A stretch of DNA of 64,000 nt, taken from positions 32,205-96,204 of the forward strand of contig JACPQL010000007.1 in assembly GCA_016190445.1 (NCBI GenBank), given 5' to 3'. Below, piece after piece: positions 55,474 through 64,000 of the stretch. A program made the translations under genes and the position numbers. This DNA comes from Chloroflexota bacterium (lineage in GTDB: Bacteria > Chloroflexota > Dehalococcoidia > Lucifugimonadales > JACPQL01). Within the stretch, counting starts at the first letter, position 1, and each line of letters begins with the position of its first letter. The notes under the pieces are model-generated. The model was not told where the DNA came from, did no database searches, and saw only the letters and a program-made list of their open reading frames with translations.

Positions 55474-57225
55474 ATGAGGGCACTTCGGGCGGGCAAGCGG
55501 CTTTCAGCTCTCCTGGTGGTCCTGGCGGCGCTTCTCCTGATGGGCGCCTGCGCTGGCGCAGAGCCCACGGCTACACCCAGCCCAACTCCAACCTCCGCCG
55601 TGGCCCCGGCGGCGACGCCTACCCCAACGCCCAGGGGGACACCCACGCCCACACCCACTATCAGGGTGGTGCTGGTGGCGACACCCACGCCGACGCCAAC
55701 CACTGCCGCGCCAGTGGTGGTGAAGGCCAGCGGCAGGGTGGTCATCACCATGGAGCCTCCCACCACGGGCCTGATTGACCCCGCCCAGTCGCGCGGGAAT
55801 ACCGACCAGGCTTTCATGTGGGCCATCTACAACTGCACGGTAGGTGGCGCCGACGAGCGGATGGCCCTGGCACCGGGCATCGCCACCAAGTGGGAGATGA
55901 GCGGCGACGGCAAGACCTGGACATACACCATACGCAAGGACGTCAAGTTCCACGATGGCACCCTGGTGCGCCCCGAGGACATCAAGTTCACCGTGGAGAA
56001 CTACGTGAAACTCAAGTCCTACCGGGCCCCGGTCTACACGGAGCTGGTGGAAAGCATCGAGACAAAGGGAGATGACACTGTCATCGTGCACATGAAGAAG
56101 CAGGACGTTTTCCTGCCCTACTGGATGTCGGACCTGGACACGTCGGGCCACTGCGGGATTGTGCCCAAGGCGTACAAGGAGAGGGTGGGCGACGCGGCCT
56201 TTTCCAAGAAGCCGGTGGGCACGGGGCCCTTCAAGCCGGTGTCGCACGCGGCCCAGGAGTACCTGGAGGTGACGGCCTTCCCGGAGCACTTCAAGAATGC
56301 GCCCCGCATCGAGTCGGCGCGCTTCGTGATCGTGGGGGAGGAGACCACGCGGATGGCGCAGCTCAAGGTGGGGGAGGCGGACGCAGCCCAGCTCTCCACC
56401 CGGCAACTGGCGGCTTTGCAGAAGGACGCAAAGCTGCGACCCATCATGGTCCCGGAGGTGGGCACTGTAAGTCTGAAGTACTGGGGACTGGATATGCCCG
56501 AGTCGGAGAACCCGCTGGTGAACAAGAAGGTGCGGATGGCCCTGGACTTCGCGGTGGACCGCCAGGCCATAGCCGACGCCGTGTACAGTGGGGCGGCCGA
56601 GCCAGCGGTGGTGGCGTACGGCGCCTGGCCCTCCGACCCCGTCTATCTGCGCGACCTGAAGCCTTACCCGTACGATCCCGAACGCGCCAGGGCCCTTCTG
56701 AAGGAGGCGGGCTACCCCAACCTGAGCCTGAAGCTGCACGGGGTAGACTACGGCCCCACGCCCCTGATGCCCGAGGTGGCTGAGGTGGTGGCGGCCCAGT
56801 GGCAGGCCATCGGGGTGAAGGTGGAGCTGCGGCGGTGGGAGTGGGCGGGGTACGCGCCCAAGGCCCGAGCGGGGGAGTTCAGGGGCCAGGTCTCCACCCA
56901 CATGGCCACGCACCCCGCCTTCCAGGAGAGGAGTGTGGCAGACAAAGTGTCGAGGCCCGGGACCACCTACGGGGAACAAATTGGCGCCTGGGCGCTGTTC
57001 CCGGTGTTCGAAGAGTGGTCAGCAAGGATGCAGGAGGACCCGGACCCAAAGGTGCGGGCCGAGTTGGCGGAAAAGGCAATGAGGCTTGTCTACGATGAGC
57101 ACATCTTCAACCCCATCGTCCATACATCTGGCATATGGGGGCTCAGCAGCCGCGTCAAAGCGTGGACACCGCGCGCCGGGCAGGGCCCTTTCATTAACCT
57201 CTGGACAGTGGAGGTATCCAAGTAG
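55474..57225 (+). CDS. ABC transporter substrate-binding lipoprotein, family 5 (DppA/OppA-like)
   Basis: Lipobox LLLMGAC; Thr/Pro-rich linker; WEMSGDGKTWTYTIRKDVKFHDGTLVRPEDIKFTVEN. Confidence 0.93.
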   Translation: MRALRAGKRLSALLVVLAALLLMGACAGAEPTATPSPTPTSAVAPAATPTPTPRGTPTPTPTIRVVLVATPTPTPTTAAPVVVKASGRVVITMEPPTTGLIDPAQSRGNTDQAFMWAIYNCTVGGADERMALAPGIATKWEMSGDGKTWTYTIRKDVKFHDGTLVRPEDIKFTVENYVKLKSYRAPVYTELVESIETKGDDTVIVHMKKQDVFLPYWMSDLDTSGHCGIVPKAYKERVGDAAFSKKPVGTGPFKPVSHAAQEYLEVTAFPEHFKNAPRIESARFVIVGEETTRMAQLKVGEADAAQLSTRQLAALQKDAKLRPIMVPEVGTVSLKYWGLDMPESENPLVNKKVRMALDFAVDRQAIADAVYSGAAEPAVVAYGAWPSDPVYLRDLKPYPYDPERARALLKEAGYPNLSLKLHGVDYGPTPLMPEVAEVVAAQWQAIGVKVELRRWEWAGYAPKARAGEFRGQVSTHMATHPAFQERSVADKVSRPGTTYGEQIGAWALFPVFEEWSARMQEDPDPKVRAELAEKAMRLVYDEHIFNPIVHTSGIWGLSSRVKAWTPRAGQGPFINLWTVEVSK

Positions 57226-57282
57226 GCCTCCATCGGAATGGGATGCGGCCAATGGCTAGTGCCAGGCCACGAAGGGTGAAGT

Positions 57283-58227
57283 GTGCAGAGGTACCTGATC
57301 CGGCGGTTCCTCCAGTCGCTGGTGACCATCTTCGGCGTGAGCGTGGTCATCTTCCTGCTGACGCGCATCGGCGGCGACCCGGTGGACACCATGCTGCCTC
57401 AGGACCGCATCACGCCCCAGGACATCGCCTTCTTCCGGGAGAAGTTTGGCCTAGACAAACCCCTGCCGGTGCAGTACGGGTACTTCGCAGCCAATGCCCT
57501 GAAGGGTGACCTGGGGCGCTCCTACCAGTGGGACAGGCCCGTGGTGGAGTTGGTGGTGGTCCGCCGGTTCCCCGCCACCCTTCAGTTGGCGGCGGCCACC
57601 ATGCTCATCGCCATAGCCGTGGGCCTGCCCGTGGGCGTCCTCTCGGCGCTGCGGCCAGGCGGTTTCATGGACAGGTTCGGCAAGCTCTTTGCTATCATGG
57701 GCCAGTGTGTGCCTCACTTCTGGGCAGGCATCATGCTTATTCTGCTTTTCTCCGTGGTGTTGGGGTTGCTGCCCACCTCAGGAAGGGGGCCTGGCCTGGG
57801 GCATCTGGAGGGGTGGAAATACCTCCTGATGCCTGCCTTCACCCTGAGCAGCTTTAGCATGGCGGCGGTCATGCGCATGACGCGCTCGTCCATGCTGGAC
57901 GTGCTGGACAGCGAGTACATAAAGCTGCTGCGCCTCAAGGGGCTACCCGAGTCGCTGGTCGTCTGGAAGCATGCTCTGCGCAACGCCGCCATCCCCGTGG
58001 TCACCCTGGCGGCGTTGCAGGTGCCCATACTGCTCCACGGCTCGGTGGTGGTGGAGACGGTCTTCGCCTGGCCGGGCATCGGATTGCTGGCCGTCCAGGC
58101 CATCACCAAGAGCGACTACCCTGTGGTGCAGGCCATAGTCCTGTATACCGCGGTCCTGGTTGTTGCCATCAACCTGGCTGTTGACGTGCTTTACGCCTAT
58201 CTGGACCCGCGGATCCGGTACGAGTAG
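57283..58227 (+). CDS. ABC transporter permease (DppB-like)
   Basis: RYLIRRFLQSLVTIFGVSVVIFLLTRIGGDPVD; VVVETVFAWPGIGLLAVQAI. Confidence 0.93.
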   Translation: MQRYLIRRFLQSLVTIFGVSVVIFLLTRIGGDPVDTMLPQDRITPQDIAFFREKFGLDKPLPVQYGYFAANALKGDLGRSYQWDRPVVELVVVRRFPATLQLAAATMLIAIAVGLPVGVLSALRPGGFMDRFGKLFAIMGQCVPHFWAGIMLILLFSVVLGLLPTSGRGPGLGHLEGWKYLLMPAFTLSSFSMAAVMRMTRSSMLDVLDSEYIKLLRLKGLPESLVVWKHALRNAAIPVVTLAALQVPILLHGSVVVETVFAWPGIGLLAVQAITKSDYPVVQAIVLYTAVLVVAINLAVDVLYAYLDPRIRYE

Positions 58228-58235
58228 GGGGCTCT

Positions 58236-59144
58236 ATGGCCGGTGTTGCAGGTGTGGCACCATCCCGGGCGGGCCTGGCCCAGCGCTGGCTCCAGGGAGC
58301 GCAGGGGCTTCTCCAGAGGGCCCAGAGGTATCCGCTGGTCGGTGGAGGGCTCTTGGTGCTGGTGGTGCTTGCCGCCACCCTGGCCCCCCTGATGAGCCCC
58401 CACGCCCCCGACAAAATTGACCTGCGGATTGTGCTTCAGCCCCCGGCGTGGATGGATGGGGGGAACTGGCGCCATCTCCTGGGCACCGACCAGTTGGGCC
58501 GGGACCTGCTGAGCCGCATCATCTATGGAGCACGGGTATCGCTGGTGGTGGGCTTCTTCGCCGTGGCTATCGCGGGCTCGGTGGGGACGGTGGCGGCGGT
58601 GGTGGCTGGGTACTTCGGCGGGTGGGTAGACGCCGTAATCATGCGGACGACCGATGCCTTTCTGGCGATGCCTCTGCTTATGGTGGCCCTGGTGCTAGTG
58701 GGGGTCCTGGGCCCCGACCTGAAGAACATTATCTATGTCCTGGCGTTCATCTACTGGTCGCGATACGCCCGCGTGCTGCGCGGCGAGGTGCTCCAGGCCA
58801 AGACCCGTGACTATGTGGCCGCGGCCAGGGTCGCGGGGACCGGCACGCCCGTGATCCTATTCCGCCACATCTTCCCCAACGTGGTCAATTCCCTCATCAT
58901 CCTGGCCACCTTGATGCTGGGTGTCACCATCCTGGCCGAGGCCTCCCTCAGCTTTCTGGGCCTGGGCGTGCCACCACCAACGCCTGCCTGGGGGTCCATG
59001 CTGGCTGAGGGGCGCGAGTACCTGGACACGGCCTGGTGGATATCCACCTTCCCAGGTGTGGCCATTGTGCTCACGGTGCTGGCCTCCAACCTCCTGGGTG
59101 ACTGGCTCAGGCTGAGGCTGGACCCCAAGCGACGGCAGTTGTAG
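58236..59144 (+). CDS. ABC transporter permease (DppC-like)
   Basis: HLLGTDQLGRDLLSRIIYGARVSLVVGF; EASLSFLGLGVPPPTPAWGSMLAEGREYL. Confidence 0.93.
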   Translation: MAGVAGVAPSRAGLAQRWLQGAQGLLQRAQRYPLVGGGLLVLVVLAATLAPLMSPHAPDKIDLRIVLQPPAWMDGGNWRHLLGTDQLGRDLLSRIIYGARVSLVVGFFAVAIAGSVGTVAAVVAGYFGGWVDAVIMRTTDAFLAMPLLMVALVLVGVLGPDLKNIIYVLAFIYWSRYARVLRGEVLQAKTRDYVAAARVAGTGTPVILFRHIFPNVVNSLIILATLMLGVTILAEASLSFLGLGVPPPTPAWGSMLAEGREYLDTAWWISTFPGVAIVLTVLASNLLGDWLRLRLDPKRRQL

Positions 59145-59148
59145 AAAC

Positions 59149-59179
59149 TGCTGCAAAAGTCCCCAGGACTTTTACAGCA
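59149..59179. repeat. Palindromic element after the permease gene
   Basis: TGCTGCAAAAGTCC-CCA-GGACTTTTACAGCA (13/14 bp paired). Confidence 0.55.
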
Positions 59180-59260
59180 CATGTCCCCACCCCCAGGGGA
59201 GTTGGGGGACCCCGTTGCAAAACGAAGTTTGACAATGGCCTGTAGGGAGGGCGGTGGAGA

Positions 59261-60256
59261 ATGAGTGGCACCGCAGACAGCGTGCTTCTGGATGTCCGCG
59301 ACCTGAGGACCCACTTCTTCACCCGATATGGGGTGGCGAAGGCTGTAGACGGGGTGAGCTTCCACGTGCGGGAGGGGGAGACGCTGGGCCTGGTGGGGGA
59401 GTCTGGGTGTGGCAAGACCGTCACCAGCCTCTCCATCGTCCGCATGGTGCCCAGGCCGGCGGGGCGGATAGTGGGAGGCGAGGTGCGGCTGGCGGGGGAA
59501 AACCTGCTGGAGATGGACGAGAAGGAGATGCAGCGGGTGCGGGGCAGGAAGGTCGCCATGATCCTCCAAGACCCGATGATGTCTTTGGACCCGGTTTTTA
59601 GCATTGGGGAGCAGGTGGCGGAGCCGATCCGCTGGCACCAGAAGGTCACCGGCAGCGCCCTCTGGGAGCATGTGGTCTCCATGCTGCGGCTGGTGAAGAT
59701 ACCTGCACCCGACGTGAGAGTCCGGGAGTTCCCTCACCAGATGAGTGGTGGGATGAGGCAGCGCATCGTGGGGGCCATCGGCCTCTCGTGCCAGCCGCGC
59801 CTGCTCATCGCCGACGAGCCCACCACCTCTCTGGACGTCACCATCCAGGGGCAGTTCCTCCAGTTGCTGTCGGAGCTGAAGGAGCAGCGGGGCCTCTCCA
59901 TGATACTGATCACTCACAACCTGGGCATTGTGGCCTGGGTGTGCGACCGGGTGGCCATCATGTACGCCGGGAGGATAGTGGAGACGGCCCCGGTGGTGGA
60001 GATCTTCCACAGGCCCCAGCACCCCTACACCCAGGCGCTTATAGGCTCCGTCCCAAGGTTCGGCCAGCGGGTGCGCCGTCTGACCGCCATCGAGGGCCAG
60101 CCCGCCGACGTTCGCCAGCTACCGCCGGGCTGTTCCTTTCACCCCCGGTGCCCCCATGCCAAGGACGTATGCCGGCGTGAGTACCCACCGGAGAGGGCGC
60201 TGGGGCCCCAGCACAGGGTCAGTTGCTGGCTTGTGGATGGGCAGGGCCATGACTAG
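59261..60256 (+). CDS. Peptide ABC transporter ATP-binding protein (DppD-like)
   Basis: LVGESGCGKTVTSLSI; LIADEPTTSLDVTIQGQ; PPGCSFHPRCPHA. Confidence 0.94.
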   Translation: MSGTADSVLLDVRDLRTHFFTRYGVAKAVDGVSFHVREGETLGLVGESGCGKTVTSLSIVRMVPRPAGRIVGGEVRLAGENLLEMDEKEMQRVRGRKVAMILQDPMMSLDPVFSIGEQVAEPIRWHQKVTGSALWEHVVSMLRLVKIPAPDVRVREFPHQMSGGMRQRIVGAIGLSCQPRLLIADEPTTSLDVTIQGQFLQLLSELKEQRGLSMILITHNLGIVAWVCDRVAIMYAGRIVETAPVVEIFHRPQHPYTQALIGSVPRFGQRVRRLTAIEGQPADVRQLPPGCSFHPRCPHAKDVCRREYPPERALGPQHRVSCWLVDGQGHD

Positions 60257-61280
60257 CCAAGAAGAGACGGTGCTCCTAGCGACCGGGCTCACCAAGCATT
60301 TCCCCGTCTCCCGGGGCATTGTGCTCAAGCGCCAGATTGGCGCGGTGAAGGCGGTGGACGGTATTGACTTCGCCATCTCTGCGGGCAGCACCTTTGGCCT
60401 GGTGGGGGAGTCGGGGTGTGGCAAGACCACTACAGGAAAGATGGTGGTTATGCTGGAGAAGCCCACCCAGGGAGAGCTGGTGCTGGAGGGCAGGAGCATG
60501 CTCGGCTCTTCCTCAGGGGTGCGCAGGCAGTTGCGGGGCAGGGCGCAGATGGTGTTCCAGGACCCCTACAGCTCCCTGAACCCTCGCATGCGGGTGGGCG
60601 ACATCATTGCCGAGCCCTTGAGGGCCCGGGGGGATATGTCGCGCCGGGAGACGCGGGAGCGGGTCCGGGAGCTGGCGGCAGTGGTGGGGCTTCCCCCTGA
60701 GACGCCGGACCTGTACCCGCACGAGTTTAGCGGGGGGCAGCGTCAGCGCATAGCCGTGGCCCGCGCCCTCTCCTCCAGCCCGCGGCTCGTCGTGCTGGAC
60801 GAACCCGTCTCCGCACTGGACGTCTCCATCCGGGCCCAGGTGATGAACCTGCTCCAGGACGTTCAGGAGCGGTTCCACCTCTCTTACCTGCTTATCTCCC
60901 ACGACCTTGCCGGGGTGTACCACATGAGCGCACAGGTAGGGGTGATGTACCTGGGCAAGTTCATGGAGGTGGCTGGCAGCCAGGAGTTGTACGAGAACCC
61001 ATTACACCCGTACACCAAGGCTTTGCTGGCGGCGGCGCTGCCGGCGGACCCGGGTGTGCGGCGGGAGAAGATGGTGGTTGCAGGGGAGGTCCCCAGCCCG
61101 CTTAATCCACCGCCGGGCTGCCGCTTTCATCCTCGCTGCCCCTTCGCCTTCGAGCGGTGTCGGCTGGAAGAGCCGGTGCTTCGCGAGGCGGCCCCCCAGC
61201 ACCTGGTGGCCTGCCACCTGTACTTTGATGGCCCCGCACCACGCCAGGATAGGCCCCAGGAGAGCGCCGATGGCCGATGA
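60249..61280 (+). CDS. Peptide ABC transporter ATP-binding protein (DppF-like)
   Basis: LVGESGCGKTTTGKMVV; FSGGQRQRIAVARAL; LDEPVSALDVSIRAQ; start MTSQEETVLL. Confidence 0.94.
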   Translation: MTSQEETVLLATGLTKHFPVSRGIVLKRQIGAVKAVDGIDFAISAGSTFGLVGESGCGKTTTGKMVVMLEKPTQGELVLEGRSMLGSSSGVRRQLRGRAQMVFQDPYSSLNPRMRVGDIIAEPLRARGDMSRRETRERVRELAAVVGLPPETPDLYPHEFSGGQRQRIAVARALSSSPRLVVLDEPVSALDVSIRAQVMNLLQDVQERFHLSYLLISHDLAGVYHMSAQVGVMYLGKFMEVAGSQELYENPLHPYTKALLAAALPADPGVRREKMVVAGEVPSPLNPPPGCRFHPRCPFAFERCRLEEPVLREAAPQHLVACHLYFDGPAPRQDRPQESADGR

Positions 61281-63681
61281 GGCCCTGGCCGATGTGCGCG
61301 TGCTGGAGTTGAGCCAGGGCATCGCCGGTCCTTTCTGTGCCCGGCTGCTGGCCGACTACGGTGCCGAGGTGGTGAAGGTGGAGCTCTCTGGGAAGGGGGA
61401 CAGGACCCGTGCCATGGGGCCCTTTCCCGGCGACGTACCCCACCCCGATAAGAGCGGGCTATTCTGGTACTTGAACTCCAACAAGAAGAGCATCACCCTC
61501 GACCTTCGAGAGTCCGCAGGCGCCCAGCGATTTCGGGAGCTGGTCAGAGAGGTGGATGTGGTGGTGGAGAGCCGCCGCCCCGGGGCCATGGCCCGCTGCG
61601 GGCTGGACTATGAGACCCTCCGGCGGCTGAATCCCGGCCTGGTCATGACCTCCATAACCGACTTCGGGCAGGATGGTCCCTACCGCGACTACAGGGCCTG
61701 CCACCTGGTACTGAGTGCCCTGGGAGGGCTTCTCTTCAACAGCGGGTACCCGGAGCGGCCTCCGGTGCAGCCTGCCGGGTGGCTTTGCCACTACGTGGTG
61801 GGGCTCGTGGCAGCCGCGGGGACTCTGGCCGCCCTCTACCATCGTAACCGTGGCGGGCAGGGGCAACACCTGGACATCTCCGGCATGGAGTGCATCGTGG
61901 CCATGGCGGGCCGGTTAGTGACGGAGCAGTCCATCACCGGCCGCCAGGATGGCAGGCGCGGCTCCGGCTTCCAGCTTATCCGTTGTCCGGACGGCTACAT
62001 TGGCGTGAACATCCTCAACTTCCGCCACTGGGAGAACTTCTGCCAGCTCATCGGTGCCCCGGACCTGGCCCAGGACCCACGCTTCGAGACCGGCCTGGGG
62101 CGCCAGCGCCACGCCGCCGAGCTGCACCAACGGATCTACCGGGCCCTTGAGGGCCGCTCCAGGACGGAGCTTTTCACCCAGGGCCAGGAGTCGGGTGTCC
62201 CCATCGGGCTGGTGGCCACCCCGCAGGAGATTCCGAGCTTCCCCCACCACCGAGAGCGCGGCTTCTTCGTGGAGCTGGCCCTGGCGGGAGTGGGACCCGT
62301 GGTGGTCCCCGGCGCGCCCTTCCGCCCCTCGGCCACGCCTTGGCGAATGTCCTGCCCTGCTCCTGCGCTGGGCCAGCACAACGGAGAGTTCCAGGAAGGC
62401 ATCCTGTTCTCCCCTCGGGTCACTCCCGCGGCGGCTGCGCCACCCCCAGGCCGGCTCCCTCTGGAGGGCATCCGCATCCTAGACTGCACCCACTGGGTGG
62501 CGGGGCCCGCGGCCACCCAGTACTTGGCCGCCCTGGGGGCCGAGGTGATCAAGGTGGAGTCGGTGCAGCATTTCGACGGGGCGCGCACCTCGGTGGACCG
62601 GCTGGAGGGGATGGCCTACGAGCAGTCGGCAAGCTACTGTTTTCGTAACCGCAACAAGAAGGGCATAACCCTGAACTTGGCTGATCCCAGGGGACGGGAA
62701 CTCTTCCGAGAGCTAGCTAAGGTGAGTGATCTGGTGACGGAGAACTATCCCCCCGGGGTGATGGCCCGCTTCGGGCTGACCTACCAGGACCTGAGGCCAT
62801 TGAACCCCACGTTGGTGATGCTCTCCATGTCTGGCTACGGTGTGACCGGGCCTTGGAGCCAGTACCCAGCCTTTGCCAGCACCTTTGCCCAGATGTCAGG
62901 TATCTATCATCTCACCGGCTACCCGGACCACCTGCCTACACCCCTGGGTGGTGGGGGCGTGGACCCCATTACCGGGGTCATGGGCTCGGTGGCGGCCCTG
63001 GTGGGACTTCTTTGCCGCCAGCGCACGGGCCGGGGCCAGCATCTGGACTTCAGTCAGCTTGAAAGCATCACTGCCCTGGTAGGGGACGCCTTCTTGGATG
63101 TGGGGCTCAATGGGCGGGTGCCCGGGCGCAAGGGGAACCGTCATCCCCGGGCGGCCCCCTATGGGTGCTATCCCTGCCAGGGCGAAGACTCCTGGGTGGC
63201 TATTGCCGTGTTCTCCGACGGCCAGTGGCGGCGGCTGTGTCGCATTATGGGGGTGCCGGAGCTGGCTGACAGGGAGGAGTTCGCCACCCTGTCAGCACGG
63301 CTGGCCCACCAAGAGGAGCTGGACGCGCTGGTAGGCAGGTGGACGGCGCAGCACGAGGGATACGAGGTGATGCACCTGCTACAGGCAGAGGGCATCGGGG
63401 CTGGCCCCGCTCTGTCGCCCGCGCAACTACCCAAGGACCCCCACCTGGTGGCGCGCGGCTCCTTCGAGGTGGTGGACCGTGCCTGGGTGGGCAAGCATCC
63501 TTATTCTCGGGTCCCCATTCGCTTCTCCGCCACACCCATAGGCCCCTCGGCGCCAGCACCATGTCTGGGAGAGCACAACGACCTGGTGCTGAGGGGCCTG
63601 CTGGGACTGGGAGCAGGAGAGGTCCGGGAGTTGGCGGAGCGCCGGGTCAGCGGCACCGAACCCCTCACGCTTCGCGTGTGA
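61270..63681 (+). CDS. Fused alpha-beta CaiB/BaiF CoA-transferase (803 aa)
   Basis: Two complete class III CoA-T domains; alpha half PAGWLCHYVVG (His 61789-61791), beta half GVDPITGV (Asp 62962-62964); Pro/Ala linker around 62411-62460; start MADEALADV. Confidence 0.9.
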   Translation: MADEALADVRVLELSQGIAGPFCARLLADYGAEVVKVELSGKGDRTRAMGPFPGDVPHPDKSGLFWYLNSNKKSITLDLRESAGAQRFRELVREVDVVVESRRPGAMARCGLDYETLRRLNPGLVMTSITDFGQDGPYRDYRACHLVLSALGGLLFNSGYPERPPVQPAGWLCHYVVGLVAAAGTLAALYHRNRGGQGQHLDISGMECIVAMAGRLVTEQSITGRQDGRRGSGFQLIRCPDGYIGVNILNFRHWENFCQLIGAPDLAQDPRFETGLGRQRHAAELHQRIYRALEGRSRTELFTQGQESGVPIGLVATPQEIPSFPHHRERGFFVELALAGVGPVVVPGAPFRPSATPWRMSCPAPALGQHNGEFQEGILFSPRVTPAAAAPPPGRLPLEGIRILDCTHWVAGPAATQYLAALGAEVIKVESVQHFDGARTSVDRLEGMAYEQSASYCFRNRNKKGITLNLADPRGRELFRELAKVSDLVTENYPPGVMARFGLTYQDLRPLNPTLVMLSMSGYGVTGPWSQYPAFASTFAQMSGIYHLTGYPDHLPTPLGGGGVDPITGVMGSVAALVGLLCRQRTGRGQHLDFSQLESITALVGDAFLDVGLNGRVPGRKGNRHPRAAPYGCYPCQGEDSWVAIAVFSDGQWRRLCRIMGVPELADREEFATLSARLAHQEELDALVGRWTAQHEGYEVMHLLQAEGIGAGPALSPAQLPKDPHLVARGSFEVVDRAWVGKHPYSRVPIRFSATPIGPSAPAPCLGEHNDLVLRGLLGLGAGEVRELAERRVSGTEPLTLRV

Positions 63682-63746
63682 GCGCGCCAGTGGCCAGCGA
63701 GACAGTTTCAGGAGGCAGACAGCAAGTCCGCACAGAAGGAGGAGCC

Positions 63747-64000
63747 ATGGAGTACGAGAACATCCTGTACGAGAAGCGGGACCGTGTGGGCATCGTCACC
63801 CTCAACCGGGTCCAGAACCGCAACGCCCTGGCCCCAGGGATGCAGGGGGAGATCAGGGACGTGCTCCAGGTCATGGCTGGGGACGACGACGTGCTTTGTA
63901 GCATCCTCACCGGCGCGGGGGACAAGGCCTTCTGCGCCGGGGCCTTTGTCAAAGACCCCAAGACCCACCACGCCGAGGGCCCGGCGGAGTACCTGGCCCG
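63747..64000 (+). CDS. Enoyl-CoA hydratase/isomerase family protein (truncated by window end)
   Basis: MEYENILYEKRDRVGIVTLNRVQNRNALAPGMQGEIRDVLQVMAGDDDVLCSILTGAGDKAFCAGAFVKD, open to the end; GAAGGAGGA ribosome-binding site. Confidence 0.88.
   Translation, partial: MEYENILYEKRDRVGIVTLNRVQNRNALAPGMQGEIRDVLQVMAGDDDVLCSILTGAGDKAFCAGAFVKDPKTHHAEGPAEYLA

Noticed and set aside
61054-61269. N-terminal 72-residue extension of the fused CoA-transferase ORF (61054..)
   Set aside because: It overlaps the end of the DppF-like gene in another frame and is not CoA-transferase-like; ATG 61270 (MADEALADVRVLELSQG) fits the family start.

Overview
This window is a GC-rich bacterial chromosome segment. Gene content suggests a Chloroflexota/Dehalococcoidia-like (SAR202-type) genome, but that assignment is inference. 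Housekeeping blocks are leuS, trpA-aroH-aroF, rpoC/rpoB, citrate synthase, gcvT-H-PA-PB, a complete F0F1 ATP synthase operon with extra inserted genes, rex, a DUF1998 helicase and a giant GT39/DUF2298-type membrane protein. Catabolic blocks hold CaiB/BaiF (class III) CoA-transferases, a tricarballylate-dehydrogenase-like flavoprotein and a dipeptide/oligopeptide ABC transporter. I rate three signals highest. (1) Two genes are interrupted by an in-frame TGA at the position of a conserved redox Cys, so both are probable selenoproteins: a peroxiredoxin with SFTGGU at the peroxidatic site and a strong SECIS-like hairpin, and a PCYCGC-family protein with UxxC inside the ATP synthase operon. The ORF track truncates both. 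(2) Three class III CoA-transferase alpha/beta pairs are present, two split and one fused. In each, the alpha half has W-x-x-H-Y where the catalytic Asp should be and the beta half keeps the Asp, which suggests an obligate pseudoenzyme/enzyme heteromer. (3) The atp operon carries several small non-canonical genes. I also report small ORFs below the track cutoff, a likely Rex autoregulatory operator, a LysR-associated inverted repeat and a family of dispersed palindromic elements. No tRNA, rRNA, CRISPR array or transposase was recognised. Everything is from reading the sequence; no database search was run.
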